Shown here in pieces: positions 1 through 11,579 of a stretch of 64,000 nt of DNA. Position 1 is the first letter of the stretch. Every line of letters starts with the position of its first letter. The notes beneath the pieces are model-generated. The model was given only the letters and a program-made list of their open reading frames with translations. It was not told where the DNA came from and did not search any database. The position numbers and the translations under genes are program-made. Source of the stretch: Allomyces arbusculus. Taxonomy: Eukaryota; Blastocladiomycota; Blastocladiomycetes; Blastocladiales; Blastocladiaceae. The DNA is taken from assembly GCA_027604705.1 (NCBI GenBank), contig JADHYV010000014.1:248001-312000 (forward strand), written 5' to 3'.

Positions 1-1204
1 GCAAGATATTGCGCATGTGATCGCCCGGCTCGGACAGCCGCAATGATTTTTGGATGTGCGTGTGCAGCAGTGACACAGTCTTCCACTTGGTGTAGAGCAC
101 CTGCAAGTCGGCAATCTGCGCGCCGACCAGCGGGATCCGCAACTTGTTTTGAATCACGTCCAGGTCCGCCTCGCCGCCGTGGAACAGGAGTCGCGCGTGT
201 TCCTGCCCGACAAATTTGCGAATCGGCATGGGAACTTTGTCTATCAAGTCGGTCAGCGTCGTGTCGAGGTTGGAGGTGAGCGCGTCGTGCAGCGCGTGCA
301 CTTTCCACGGCTGCACATGAATGTCGCCGAGCGGCACGTAGAAGACGGACGAGACGACACGTGGGCGCGAGTCGAGCGTGACGGGCACCGCATGGCGGAC
401 CGCGATTTGGATACTGCTGCCAAACGCGGATCGGCGCACTGCTGCGCGCGACTCGTCGGCTGGGAGCACGGGCGGGATCGAGGGCATAGTGGCCCAATTC
501 GAGTCAAATTCGAGCTTCGACGGCATGGTCGGCACGTTGTCGTGGTGTTCGAGGTCCACAGCCACGTACTCGGCGGCCTTGCACCGCCGCACCATGACTT
601 TGGCAATCTCGGGCGTGTTCACCATGAACAGCTGGAACGGCGGGCGTCGAGTGCGCTGCCGCGGCAGCTGCACAATGTACGGGTTCACCCCAGCAACCGG
701 GTCCAGCACCATGCTCATAAAGAACGCGTCAGGCAAGACTGGGTACCCCTTGGCGTCGGTCTCGAGCTTGGAGAGCGGCTCGAGGTGTGTAGGCGAGAGC
801 ATCAGGTCCTCGAGTTCCGACTGCTCAACGAGCATGGCGCGCTCAAAATCCTCGCCGTCGCTCCACTCGTCTTCTTCTTCCATCTGGTTCATACGTTCGT
901 TGCGATTCAGCACTTTGATGAGCTTGCGCCCAAACGGCGAGTTCGGGTCGATCGGTTTCGAGAGCACGTCCTTAATTTGCTCGTCGGACGGCATCGGACT
1001 GCCCTTGGGCAAGACCTGCATCATGAGCTTGCGCATCTTGCGCATATTCCGCTTCTCACCGACTTCACGCAGCCAGTCGAACCCGAGCGCGATCGCAAAC
1101 TTGCCAAGGACCTTGGTCATGTCCATGAACCCGGTCCCCTTCTTTTCAGATGCGTAGAATCTATTGAACGCGCAGGAACGTATGGTCGGTGAGTATTTGG
1201 TCAT
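1..1204 (-). CDS. Rrp6/EXOSC10-like 3'-5' exonuclease, N-terminal part (cut by window edge)
   Basis: An open frame of 401 codons runs from an ATG at 1204 to the left edge of the window, so the C-terminus is missing. A segment reading EYVAVDLEHHD resembles the Exo I motif of DEDD exonucleases of the Rrp6/EXOSC10 type (DLEHH). A later segment, LLFHGGEADLDVIQNKL, resembles Exo II (HGADSDIEWLQ in EXOSC10). Between them lie about 85 residues that do not show the usual Exo I continuation, so the domain is divergent or carries an insertion. An acidic stretch (MEEEDEWSDGEDFE) precedes the domain. Known members trim nuclear RNA with the exosome; that role is inferred here. The start was chosen as the in-frame ATG after which the frame stays open with no intron needed. 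An EXD1-like or other DEDD family member is possible. Confidence 0.5.
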   Translation of the reverse strand, partial: MTKYSPTIRSCAFNRFYASEKKGTGFMDMTKVLGKFAIALGFDWLREVGEKRNMRKMRKLMMQVLPKGSPMPSDEQIKDVLSKPIDPNSPFGRKLIKVLNRNERMNQMEEEDEWSDGEDFERAMLVEQSELEDLMLSPTHLEPLSKLETDAKGYPVLPDAFFMSMVLDPVAGVNPYIVQLPRQRTRRPPFQLFMVNTPEIAKVMVRRCKAAEYVAVDLEHHDNVPTMPSKLEFDSNWATMPSIPPVLPADESRAAVRRSAFGSSIQIAVRHAVPVTLDSRPRVVSSVFYVPLGDIHVQPWKVHALHDALTSNLDTTLTDLIDKVPMPIRKFVGQEHARLLFHGGEADLDVIQNKLRIPLVGAQIADLQVLYTKWKTVSLLHTHIQKSLRLSEPGDHMRNIL

Positions 1205-1701
1205 GGCACATGTTCCCGACCATTCTCTGCAGCGTTGGCCTGTTTGCAACCAAACAGCGTGCGGGTCATACGGACCGGCGCGAGTCCAAAGTCACGCCGA
1301 CCACGGGCGCGAGCGGCAAGTAGCCATGGTGCGGGCACGCCGACAAGACTGTGCGAGCACTTGACGAGCGCATTGCCGTGGTGAATAACCGGTTATTTGC
1401 AGCAGTATTGGTGATCCATGCAGGCCGCTCCGGAAGCGCGATCCGGGGCCGAACAAGATTAAACGCTAGCGGGCAGGTACGGTGTGCCGTGCGCGCGAGT
1501 GCGCCAGCAGCAGTTGGGTAGCCCATAATTTTTGGTCGATTTGGTGGAGAGCAAGAATCGCCCGCGAGTTGCGATCAGCGCCAGCAACCGCAAGGTGGTC
1601 GTTGGTCGTCTGAGCCTCAAATGTGATCGCGCATTTGAAGACGGTTGCTTCCGCAAGCTTGCACTGACACTTGACAGTTGAGCATCAGCCCAAGGCACAC
1701 C
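1205..1701. promoter_or_regulatory. Divergent intergenic region (exonuclease / DCAF5)
   Basis: About 500 bp between two divergently transcribed start codons, at 1204 (-) and 1702 (+). It should hold both promoters. I see no recognisable TATA box, repeat or RNA gene in it. Confidence 0.4.
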
Positions 1702-3890
1702 ATGGATGCGACCAATAACCACCAACTTGCTGCAACACAACAGCCTTCTTTGGTTGAGCGTGGACAACCAGCCGAATTCGTATCCGCGGCGGTGCCATGG
1801 CGAACTCGAAGTGATTTGACCGGCCGCATCGACAGGCGCCAAGTCTACGACCGCCTCTCCTGGCGCATCGGCTACCCGTACTTCAAGTAATTACTACACT
1901 CTCGCGAAAAGACGAAAAATAAACGCCCGATTTGACCAATTTCTTGATACTTCATCAACAAGACCTGTCGCGAGGCAAGGTGGATGCATCAACACGGTTG
2001 AATTCAGTCCATCAGGGCGATGGTTGATTACTGGGTCCGATGTCCGTACTGACACTCTCACGTTGAGTTGATCATGTTCTGGTGCTGATGGACTGTTCGA
2101 TAGGACCAAACGGTCACGCTCCGATCCATGGACGAGCTCGTTTCAGGTTCTGACGCGGAACGGACGCAACCAGCGCACGAATTCCATGGCCACCTCGCCA
2201 ACGTGTTCCACGCCGTGCTCAACCCGGAGGAGCGGTTCCTCATTTCGTACGCATGCTTCTCCACAACGTGGTTCCTTATCATATTTGCACTCGACACTGA
2301 TTTCATTGTGGTGCGGTGGTCGTCCACAAGATGTGGCTCCGACGGCTACATCTACCGCCATGTCCGTGTTTAATTCATCTTCTCAAGTCGGAAGCGTGTT
2401 CTGATGCCGATTTCTGTCCTCTAGGATGTTGAATCCGAATCAACGCTCCCACTCGATCGACTCGCTGGTCACGAAGACGCGGTGCATCGCGTGAGTCTCC
2501 ACCCGAATCAGACCAGCGTCATTCTCTCGGCGGGGTACAATCCGCTACTTTTCGATCTGCTTGTGCAGCGCGAGCATCATGTTCTGACCATGTTGTCCGA
2601 CCGCGCGACTAGCGACGACGGAACCGTCAAGCTGTGGGACTTGCGGATGCCCGTGCGCGACGTGGGCACGCTCGACATGTTGTGCGTATTCTCTTCTGTC
2701 CCTTTCCCGCTCTCAATGCCCACATGCCAATACTTCCTTCGATGCCCAGCGTCGCCGTCAACTGCGCCGCATTCCACCCAGACCACCGGCCGTATATGTT
2801 CACAGTGTCCGGGTCCGACGGGTGCCTGGCGACATGGGACATGCGCGCGGCATTCATGTCTTCGGTCGGCGACAGGTCCGCTGCGTCCGCCGCACGCCGC
2901 AAGCGCAAGCGCGCCGACCGCGAACCGCTGTTTGAGGTACGTTCAGCCCACACCAATCACAACGTGGAGGACGGTGCGCTTACGACAGTGTTTGCGAGCA
3001 GTACCACACGGGCACGAAACACACCATCGGCGCATTTGCACTCAGTCCCGACGGCGAGTCGCTCGTCACGCTCGAAATCCAGTATGTGCGCGTCTCTCGC
3101 CCATTCGTTCCTTTCTGCATCCGACTAACGCCCACTCTCCACCAGATCCGGCCCAAGCCTCTGGTCCGCAACCTCCCCACGCAAACTCGCGACTTTTCAG
3201 CACCCCTACCCGACACCACCGACGCACGTCCCCACGACCGCGCCCTTCCACCTCGCCTCCACCCCTGACGCTAACCACACCCGGTTCGGGTTCCACGCGC
3301 GCGGATACCAGCACCACGTCACGCACAAGGCGCCTGCATGGCATCCAATGGGCGCGCTCGTTGCGTCCGGCAGCGATGATTTTGGCGTGTACCTGTGGCG
3401 CGTCCCGCCCGCCGCCCTTGATTCCGATACCACCGTGGAAGTCCTGCGCGCCGAGCATGTCTTGCACGGCCACCACTCAATTGTGAACCGCGTCGCGTTC
3501 CACCCGGACTGGCCAGTCATGGTCTCGTGCGGGATCGAGTCGCACGTGTTGATGCATTCGCCGGGGTACTTGGGGGGTGGTGGCAGGGGGGAGCCAACGG
3601 GCGTGCCGCCGCCGCGCGTGCAGCGCGCGCTGATGGCGAGCGAGGTGGTAGATTGGGAGGGGAAGGTCACAGACACAGAGGATTTGCAGGTCGTGCTCAT
3701 GTTTGATGGGCTGCTGGTGCGTTGGCGTATGTCCCGCGATGCTGGGGAGGCGGGGAGTAGTGATGGCGGGTGGGTGACAGACGATAGCGGGAGCGATGGG
3801 GGTCGGTATGACGAGGAGGAAGAGATAAGTGGGGACGTGGAGGAGAGTGACGGTGAGGACGAGAGCGATTTGGAGGACCAATATAATTAG
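1702..3890 (+). CDS. DCAF5: DCAF5-like WD40 protein (CUL4-DDB1 substrate receptor type)
   Basis: Nine exons (1702-1886, 1963-2041, 2104-2246, 2331-2361, 2425-2534, 2613-2681, 2750-2936, 3002-3081, 3146-3890) join in frame to 542 residues. The introns are 62-84 nt with GT-AG ends. The order of blades matches human DCAF5: GCINTVEFSPSGRWLITGSD, then LAGHEDAVHRVSLHP, DDGTVKLWDLR, and a late blade reading SGSDDFGVYLWRVP followed by GHHSIVNRVAFHP. The last 40 residues are strongly acidic. DCAF5 proteins are thought to present substrates to CUL4-DDB1 ubiquitin ligases; the role here is inferred from similarity. The start is the ATG in a good CACC-ATG-G context. It is convergent with SPAG16, whose stop lies 145 bp away. 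The least certain junction is the acceptor before 3002, chosen because the nearer AG breaks frame. Confidence 0.85.
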
Positions 3891-4035
3891 GTATGGTTTT
3901 GTACCTCGACCACAATGCCAATGACGAGAGGAGAGACGGTGTCGTGCAAGTCGTTCGAACACCCAGATCTGTTGTTGTCCAGCCTCGTCCCATCATCAAT
4001 CACATATGCAGTATGCAGTCGTATTCACGCACGCA

Positions 4036-6601
4036 TCAGTTCCACGCCTTCCACGTCCCGTCCGACGAGCACGTCACCAAGTAATCCCCCTGCACGTGGT
4101 CAAACTGACACGCCTGCACGGCGTCGCGGTGGCCCGTCAGGTCACGGCGCGTCCCGTCGCGCGTGTTATACCTAGCAAACAAACGGTGCGTGAGGGCATC
4201 ATCCTTGTCCACCAACCCACGACGAACGCACAACGTACACTTTGCACGTTCCGTCATTGCTCGCCGCTGCGATCACGACCCCGCTCATATCCATGGCCAC
4301 CTTATTGACCGGGTGCGGGCCCAAATCCACGGACACGAGTTCCGCGGCCGCGCGCACGTCCCAGACTTTGGCGATGCCGTCGGCGTCGCACGAGGCAAAG
4401 TGGCCCCCCTATGTGCGCCGCAAAATGAGTAAACGTGTGTCCGCGACCAGGGCAGTGTGGGAACGGCCGTACAGCGAGCGCAAACGCGAGCCCATTGATC
4501 GCATTCCCGTGCCCAAAGAACGTCTGCGCGCACTGCGCCGACCGTGCGTCCCACGCTGAGACGGTCTTGTCGCCGGAGCACGTAAAGAGCAAGTTCGTGA
4601 ACGGCTGCCAGGCAACGTTGTTGACCGAGTCGGAGTGGCCGCGGAACGTCTGTCGACACTTGCCACTATGACCACCATCGTGCGTGAGTGGAACGAGCGG
4701 CGGGGAATGGAAAAGAAGTAAGCGCGGCGTACGTCGTCAAATCCCACAACTTGGCCGTATGGTCCATGGCGCCCGACGCGAGGAACGCGCCCGTGTCGTG
4801 GAACTTGCACGACCACACGGGCTGCGTGTGCTCGCGCAGCTTGAGCGTCGCTTGTGCCCGCGTAAAGTCCCAGACCTTGACGGTCATGTCTCCAGATGAG
4901 GTCGCGAGGTGCGTGCCCCTATCCGGATTCGGATATGCGTCAGTCGTCGGTGCTCGGTGTGCGGGGGACAATCGGTCTTGACGTACTGTGGGTGGAAATC
5001 CACGTCTGAGATCCAATCATGGTGCCCTTCACCTGTCATCAACAAATCTCCCGTCGGAAAATTCCACAATTTCCAGGTATGGTCGTCGGAGACGGTCGCG
5101 AGCACGAGTTTCCTTGGGTGGAACGCGATCCTACACCCCTCTCGTCAGTTGTTGACATCCCCCCAAATGACGCTCGACCAAGCCCAACGTACGCGCTCAC
5201 CGCCAAATCGTGCGCTTTTGCTGTAACCACCTCGCGCAACCCGGCTACGCGCACCGGCTGCATCGCTGCGCCTGCGCCACTCGCATGCGGGTTCGGCCGA
5301 TCGTGTGCCGGCAACTCGTTCACGCGGGCGCGTTTCTTTTTTGGCAACGCCGGCATCTGCTGCTGCTGCGCGGGCGTGGCACCGGCATCGGGCGACGTGC
5401 GCGCCGGCCGCCCCCCCGCGCCGTTCGGCCGCCGCACGCCATTCCCGGCAGTCCTCGGCGCGACCGGCGCCGGCGGGACTAAAATCCGGCTCGGTCCCGC
5501 GGTTTCTTCTCCGTCGCGCACCGGACCGGGACTCGCGGGCGCACTGCTCGCGCCCCTTGCCAAACTCGCGTGAAACTTGGCCGCCCACTTATCGCGGTCC
5601 AATTTCGCGACCGCGCGGTCCTTGACGGCGACTTCCAACTTCGCATTCGCGGCGCGCGCCGCCGCGTCCAATTCCTCGACCCGTTGGGTGAGCCGCTTAA
5701 CGTCGTTCTGCAGTCGGGACTTTTCCTGCGCGGTGCGCGAATGGTGCATGCGGAAGAAGTCGCGGTCCTTGCGCACTTTATCGTGCCGCGCCTGGACCGC
5801 GTCGGCGACGGCTTTCACGGCGTCGAGTTCGGCGCGCAGGACGCGCACGGTTTCCTCGAGCGCCGCGGTCTTGTGGTAGATGTCGGGGACCGGAGAGAGG
5901 TCTTCCGGTGCGAGGCGGCCGGATTGGGCCAGGTCGTACCATTCGTTCTGGAATGAACAGGGTGAGATACGTGGAGTGCGGGAGGTGGTGGAGAAGGGGA
6001 TAGGGGCGGACCTGGAACACGTCGAGTGTCTGGAACATGCCTTTGGCGACGAGGAAGTTGCGGATGAAGTCGTCAACGACCTCGGGCCGCTGCTCGAGTG
6101 TTGGGCCCGAATCGTCATCTGCGGCCGCCGCGGCGTCATCGCCCTTCGTGTCGAGCACTGTCTCGGCCGCATGCGTCTTTTCCAATCCTATCCCACCAGC
6201 GCCTCGTCAGCCCCGGCTCAGCGGCTCAGCGCCCACTCGCTACCACTCCTATGCAAACACGTACGGCTCAACAACGCGCGCTGCTGCATCCGGCGAATTG
6301 CTTCCTCGAGATCCTCATTCTCGCGATCATCCCCGTCCACTTCGCCACCAGCACCCGCAAGGTCGGGTGCCGACGCTGACGACGACGAGTCGAGCAGGAG
6401 CCGCTCGAGCTGCAGTTGCGCAAGATCCAGGTCGTCGGCACCGCCCACCTCAATATCATCGTCGTCCGAGTCACCGACGGCGGCCCAGGTCGCGGCCTTC
6501 GGGAATGTTGGTAGGGCATTACCACTGGGAACGGATATGGATGGCCGCTTGCCCTCGGAGGTGAGCGCGGTAGGCGGGTCGGCAGGCGCGGCGGCGGCCA
6601 T
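4036..6601 (-). CDS. SPAG16: SPAG16/PF20, axonemal central-apparatus WD40 protein
   Basis: Eight exons (6601-6265, 6187-6012, 5947-5193, 5130-4987, 4918-4733, 4665-4473, 4408-4239, 4171-4036) join in frame to 698 residues. The protein starts with an acidic segment (LEEAIRRMQQ, as in human SPAG16). A short helical segment, VVDDFIRNFLVAKGM, and FQNEWYDL follow near residues 145-175. Next come a coiled coil at about 190-300, a low-complexity Pro/Ala linker, and WD40 repeats from about 415 to the end. The blades carry the family signatures LATVSDDHTWKLWNFPTGD, MTGEGHHDWISDVDFHP and FASCDADGIAKVWDVR. SPAG16/PF20 sits in the central pair apparatus of motile 9+2 cilia, so the organism should make a motile flagellum. 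Human SPAG16 is about 630 residues; this copy is longer mainly in the linker. Confidence 0.95.
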
Positions 6602-7037
6602 GGTTGCTGGATTTGGTGATGTTGGTGCGCCGTGCGGGGAGTTAACGGCCTGGTGTTGGAATGATTTGGTGGTTATCGACGACTGCAGGAATGGTGTAGT
6701 GATTCGTCTTGAGGACTTGAGCGGTGATCGACAAGGGCGAGACGCGACTTGAGCCCCGCGTTCGAACCCCACGTTTGTCGCCTGCATCTAATGCTCAACC
6801 AATTCAGCACCAACGACGGATGACGACAACAACAACAACGACGACGACGACGACAAGCCATGACGCACAAACCACAGATGCATTTGCTCGCCCGGGCAGC
6901 CAAACGCTGCTGCGCCGTCCGGGACCCAGTTAACGAACCACCAAACAAAACCCAACGAAAGAACGGAACACCAGTGCCAACAAAAGCAACCAGGTCTAAA
7001 GAAAAACGAACATTGCAAACAAACCAAAGCCACCTCC
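6602..7037. other. Intergenic region with no gene seen
   Basis: 436 bp upstream of SPAG16 and downstream of HMG-CoA reductase, both on the minus strand. It contains a simple (ACA/ACG) trinucleotide run at about 6822-6855. The SPAG16 promoter is expected next to 6601; a single AGCAAC half-site overlaps the start region, but no full RFX X-box is visible. Confidence 0.4.
6822..6855. repeat. (ACA/ACG)n trinucleotide repeat
   Basis: A run of ACA units changing to ACG units, about 34 bp, in the intergenic DNA between SPAG16 and HMG-CoA reductase. It does not appear to be coding. Confidence 0.8.
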
Positions 7038-10000
7038 TCACGACTTGATGCACGACCCGACCACTGGCCCGGGCGCGCACGGCGCCTCCTCGACAGCCAC
7101 AGACGCGGCCGAGTCCGCGCGCGGTGCCGGCGCTGCTGCCGGCGTTGGTGCTCCTGCTGCTACGGGTGCCGCGGGCGCCTTGCGGTTATGCTGCATGTGC
7201 GACTGGACCAAATGCCCGGCAGCCAGAGCAGCGAGCAGCGACAGTTCCCCTGCGAGGACCGCGGCCGCAATCAGTCGCGCGAGCCGCTGCGCGTTGGCGC
7301 CCGGGGTCGTCGGATGCGGTCCACGGACACCAAGAAGATCCAGCATCGCGGCCTGAGGCGCGAGCCCTGTGCCACCCCCAACGGTGCCGACTTCAATACA
7401 CGGCATCGTGACGGACATGAGCAAGTCCGGGTCTTCGGCATTGCCGACGGGTTCCATGAGCGTGATACACTGCGACGACTCGACGTTCTGTGCCGGGTCC
7501 TGCCCCGTCGCGAGGTAGACGGCGGTCAGGATATTGGCCGCGTGCGCGTTGAACCCGCCGACCGACCCGGCCATGGCCGACCCGACGAGGTTCTTCTTGA
7601 CGTTGACACTGACAATGGCGTTCGTGGTCGTCTTGAGCACCTTGCGCACGGTCTCGGCATTCACGCGGCAACTCGCGACGACCGACTTGCCACGCCCTTC
7701 GATCCAGTTAATCGCCGCGGGCTTCTTGTCGGTACAGTAGTTCCCAGACAGCGCGACCACGTGCATCGTCGGGAACCGCGTCTTGAGCTGCGCGAGCGCG
7801 GCCTCGCACCCTTTGGAAATCATGTTCATGCCCATCGCGTCGCCCGTGACCGTCGCGAACCGCACGTAGACCAGCCGCCCAGCAACCGCCACCTGGACAC
7901 GCTGCAGCCTTGCGAACCGCGAGGTTGCATCGAACGCGGCCTTCAACTCGGCAAACCCGTCGGGGGACTCGCAGAACCGGCGACACGTGGCGGCCTCCTT
8001 CATATCCGGGAACTCGAGGCAGGGTCCACGGGTCATCCCGTCGCGCACCAACTCCGTCTCGGCACCACCCGATACCGTGATCGCCTTACACCCGCGCGAG
8101 GCCGACGCGACGAGGCACCCTTCCGTCGTCGCCATCGGGATATACACCAATTCACCGTCCACCTGGTAGGGCCCCGCAAGGCCGACGGGCAGGGGCACGT
8201 ACCCGACAACATTCTCGCAGCAGGCGCCGAGGACCTGGTCGTACCGGTACGAGGCCATGGGCAGGGCCGACTCGGCGAGAGACCTGGCGCGCGGCACGAT
8301 CTGGTCGGCGGCGAGCCGGCGCACGCGCACGGCGCGTTCAAAGTCCTTGTTCAGTTTCACTTCGAGTGCGTGGAACGGAACTTTTCCGGCAGCAACGAGC
8401 GCCGCGAGGTCCGTGTCGGGCAGCGAGGCCAGGTCGGTCGTGGCCACGTCGATCTTGGGGGCCGCGGGCTTGGCGACGGGTTTGGGTGCGGGAGCGGGGG
8501 TCGGGGCGGGAACCACGGCGCGCGCGACGGGTGCGGGCGCAGCAACTGGCTTCACCTCCTCCTTGATCTCCTCCGTTTTCTTGTCCTTGTTGCGCACCAT
8601 CTGCACGGCCTGCATCGCAATCGACACGACCAGCAGCGCCGGGACGAGCCACTCGGACTTGCCTTCCTGCGCGACTTGCTCGACCGCGGGCACGACCACC
8701 TCGGCCGTCGCCGGCGCGACGTGGAGGACCGTAACCGGCGGGAGCACCGTGACGGCAATTTCCTCGCCGACGGCCTTGCGCACGGCGTGAACCATGGCGC
8801 GCACGTGCGGCGCCGCCACATCGACAGGCTGCGTGCGCGGGATCAGCTCAAACATGGACCGCGGCGCCGCGAGCGCGGCGGCCGGGTCAGCCGATGCCTG
8901 GGTGAGAACAGCGGCGGGCGTGGCCGTGGGCGCAAACGGCTTGGTGACAGGCGCCGGCGACAGACCGGACATGCCGAGGAGACCCCAGACGTGCACGGCG
9001 ACAACGGCGACGAGAAGCGCGAGTTTCATCGATGAGACGAGCGACGCCGACGCGGTCGCGGGCAGCGACGACAGACCGGCCGGGCCTGTGCTGGCGGTAC
9101 CGGAGGCAGCGGCAGCGCGCACCTTGGCGGGGGACTTGGCCTCGACCAACTTGGCGCGACGCGACTCGAGCCGGAGGGCGACGACGGCAATGAAGAACGA
9201 GAACATGAAGACACCGTCCAGGGCCAAAATCAGGGCGGCGAGCGAGCAGAATTCGGCAAGCCCGCGAACACCCGAGACGGCGCCGACGCACAGAACCGCA
9301 ATTTCCGTAACGAGGTCCTTGACGAGCGACGGGCCCACGGCGGCGACGCCCGCGCGCACCTTGGCGACGACGCGGCGCGAGACGACACCACTATCGTTGC
9401 TCTCATCATCGGCCGACGCCGACGACGACGCGAGCATGATGGCCTTGGCGAGCAAATACGGCCGCTCGAAACCGACCGTGATCACCAAAAACGGCGTGGC
9501 CTCGAGCAACATCACCAACGACAACGGAATCCGCAACATCCGGGTCACAGCCACCGCGGCGACCAACGCCAGAGCGCCGTGCGCCATGACCGCCGCGGCC
9601 AGCATCCCCTTGGACCCGAGCTTGCGCATATTGTAAACGAGGTACCCGAGCGTCGCGTGCATCATGACGTACGCCGCGACGACGACCACGACATCCGCGG
9701 GTTCCGCGAGCGCAACGAGCGCGGCAAGCGTGCTCACGACCGAAGTGAGCGTCCATGCCGTGGGTGCCGCCGGGTGCGCAGCGCGTTCCGCGACCCAGTC
9801 GCCACGCGCCTGCATCTTGGCCACCTGGTCGGCCCAGGCGAGTGCGCGCGCGCGCGCCTCCGCGTTGGACCCGTCGAGCGCGACGCCGAGGAAAGCCCCA
9901 CCGGCAGACCGCACGGCGCCCGACGGGGAGGTCGTCACGTCAGCGAGCAGCGCGGCGTGCGGCGCGAGCGTTGTGCCCGGGTTCGCATCGGCGTTGAGCG

Positions 10001-10439
10001 CGGCCAGGTCGTGCTTCCACGCGGCGAGCGGGGAGACGGGCGCGACGCACTGCTTGTCGGAACGGAGGCACAAGTTACTCCAATCGGCATCGTCGCGCGT
10101 CAAGACATTCTCCAAGTCCGCAAGCGCCGTCAGCGCCGGGGCGGCGGCCGCGGCAAACGGCGCCGCGGCGGGCCGCACGAGAACCGGCACGAGGACAGCG
10201 GTGTTTCCACTCTTGGCGGACCCAGGCACGGTCGCGGGCGTGAGTGTCGGACTGAGTGCGTGCGGCGCGAGATTCAAAAACTGCGGTCCACCGCCGGGCA
10301 AAACGCGGCCGAGCGCGAGAATGGCGAGCGCAGCGACGAACGCCGTCGCGACGAGCGTCTCGGCGGGGCGGCGCGCGCAGGCCGCGGCGAGTCGCACGAG
10401 CGGGCGGCGCACGGCGGCGTTGACCGACGACGTGGCCAT
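7038..10439 (-). CDS. HMGCR: 3-hydroxy-3-methylglutaryl-CoA reductase
   Basis: A single exon of 1133 residues. The enzyme reduces HMG-CoA to mevalonate with NADPH, the committed step of sterol and isoprenoid synthesis, in the ER membrane. The N-terminal half has a first membrane segment near residue 30, a lumenal-type loop, and a cluster of about six hydrophobic segments around 260-520. An Ala/Pro/Lys-rich linker follows (about 640-700). The catalytic part runs from about residue 690. ENVVGY lies near 741, the catalytic Glu in TTEGCLVAS near 775, DAMGMNM near 871, GTVGGGT near 1015, and the catalytic His in the [10 protein letters not shown] segment near 1080. The ATG at 10439 was chosen. The open frame continues 49 codons upstream to non-ATG starts and includes another ATG at 10577, which cannot be excluded. 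The absence of introns contrasts with most neighbours. Confidence 0.97.
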   Translation of the reverse strand: MATSSVNAAVRRPLVRLAAACARRPAETLVATAFVAALAILALGRVLPGGGPQFLNLAPHALSPTLTPATVPGSAKSGNTAVLVPVLVRPAAAPFAAAAAPALTALADLENVLTRDDADWSNLCLRSDKQCVAPVSPLAAWKHDLAALNADANPGTTLAPHAALLADVTTSPSGAVRSAGGAFLGVALDGSNAEARARALAWADQVAKMQARGDWVAERAAHPAAPTAWTLTSVVSTLAALVALAEPADVVVVVAAYVMMHATLGYLVYNMRKLGSKGMLAAAVMAHGALALVAAVAVTRMLRIPLSLVMLLEATPFLVITVGFERPYLLAKAIMLASSSASADDESNDSGVVSRRVVAKVRAGVAAVGPSLVKDLVTEIAVLCVGAVSGVRGLAEFCSLAALILALDGVFMFSFFIAVVALRLESRRAKLVEAKSPAKVRAAAASGTASTGPAGLSSLPATASASLVSSMKLALLVAVVAVHVWGLLGMSGLSPAPVTKPFAPTATPAAVLTQASADPAAALAAPRSMFELIPRTQPVDVAAPHVRAMVHAVRKAVGEEIAVTVLPPVTVLHVAPATAEVVVPAVEQVAQEGKSEWLVPALLVVSIAMQAVQMVRNKDKKTEEIKEEVKPVAAPAPVARAVVPAPTPAPAPKPVAKPAAPKIDVATTDLASLPDTDLAALVAAGKVPFHALEVKLNKDFERAVRVRRLAADQIVPRARSLAESALPMASYRYDQVLGACCENVVGYVPLPVGLAGPYQVDGELVYIPMATTEGCLVASASRGCKAITVSGGAETELVRDGMTRGPCLEFPDMKEAATCRRFCESPDGFAELKAAFDATSRFARLQRVQVAVAGRLVYVRFATVTGDAMGMNMISKGCEAALAQLKTRFPTMHVVALSGNYCTDKKPAAINWIEGRGKSVVASCRVNAETVRKVLKTTTNAIVSVNVKKNLVGSAMAGSVGGFNAHAANILTAVYLATGQDPAQNVESSQCITLMEPVGNAEDPDLLMSVTMPCIEVGTVGGGTGLAPQAAMLDLLGVRGPHPTTPGANAQRLARLIAAAVLAGELSLLAALAAGHLVQSHMQHNRKAPAAPVAAGAPTPAAAPAPRADSAASVAVEEAPCAPGPVVGSCIKS

Positions 10440-11579
10440 GGTGCGGGTGGTGCGCGGCAGCGGCGGATTCAAAGCGCAGGTCTGTGGGGGAGATGGCAGC
10501 GACAGCGACGACAACCGAAGGTCAGCAAGCAGGCACCGGTGCTCACACACACATGCATTCGCGTGTTCCGTTCCCATCGTCGCCAACCGCAGCCCACGCG
10601 GGCCGCCATCGACCGTGGGGCGGGACTGCGGATCGTCGTGGTGCCGGCAACAGGCGCACGTACGTCACGCTGGGCAACCGCGGAGAGGGCGTGCAGGGTC
10701 CGAGCGACGGCGTCGAGCAAACGAGCGAGCGAGCGAGCGCGCCGTTGGCAGCAGCGCGGCGTGATCCGACGCGGTGCGTGAGCGCGGCAGCGAAGTTGGT
10801 GGGGTGGACGAGCGAGCGAGCAAGAGGGCGAGCCAGGAGAGTTGCGCTCGAGCAGGAGAGCGCGAGCGTGCGTGTGGAAGGGTCGCGCGTTCGTTGCCGT
10901 GTCGAGCAGGAGGTGGGCGACGGCGAATGGCGGCGGTCGACGAGCGGCGACTTAGCGATTTGGCGCGGCGGTCGCCGGATTGGCCGGCGCGCGAGCAAAG
11001 TCCTGGTGTGCGAGCAACGTCCTGCCGACCTCCGCGCGACCGCCGCCAAACTCTGCGCTTTCACTGCTTTCGGCGCCGAAGGCCGCGGATGACTTTGACA
11101 GGTCGGCGCAATCGAGTGCATCGCGGCGCCGCTCGGAACCTCCAATCGCACGTGACGTGACCCACTTGAAAGGCGCGCTTGGGATTCCCTGCCATCCGCC
11201 CTGCGCTGCGATACTGAATCCAGCCATCCGACCAACCCTCGATCACGCATCGGAGACCTGCGCGAACTATGATCGTGGATCGCGGAACTGCGCAACGGCC
11301 CTCTGCACCTCAGCCGCACGGCACCATCGCGCGATGGTTTAATCTCGCCGACCGTTCTCACGACGTCCCCCCGCCCGAAGCACACCCGCTCACGATGATG
11401 ACCAGGCCTTGACGCGCTCGCTGGCGCGCTCCTGATGCTGACGGTACGGACACTTGCACGCGCCAGACATGCTCGAGAGCTCGGCTTCCTTCCACCCCAG
11501 ATTCAGCATGATGGCACAGACGAAACTGATTGTCATTTCACTTCCCTTCCCTCCCTCCCTCGTCTCTCTCTCCACCGAC
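10440..11579. other. Intergenic region, HMG-CoA reductase upstream / GATA factor downstream
   Basis: About 1.1 kb with no gene I can support. It has short GAGC/GCGA-rich stretches (about 10720-10850) and a C/T-rich block (about 11540-11670), which is probably the 3' end of the GATA factor transcript. The HMG-CoA reductase promoter should lie next to 10440. I found no clear sterol-response element by eye. Confidence 0.35.

Noticed and set aside
3477-3999. Minus-strand open frames opposite the last DCAF5 exon
   Set aside because: Shadows; the plus strand continues WD40 sequence and an acidic tail to a normal stop.
6602-6700. Possible RFX X-box upstream of SPAG16
   Set aside because: Only one AGCAAC half-site; no GTNRCC partner at the right spacing. 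Similar partial matches near MYCBPAP and none near TMEM107.
7188-9035. Long plus-strand open frame (615 codons) opposite HMG-CoA reductase
   Set aside because: Antisense shadow of a GC-rich gene: Arg/His-rich, no domain, and the opposite strand encodes a complete known enzyme.
10440-10586. N-terminal extension of HMG-CoA reductase
   Set aside because: Would need a TTG start or the ATG at 10577; the ATG at 10439 directly precedes the first membrane region and has a good context. Kept only as an alternative.
9579-10781. Plus-strand open frames of 366-400 codons
   Set aside because: Shadows of the HMG-CoA reductase membrane region caused by high GC at third positions; no protein-like composition.
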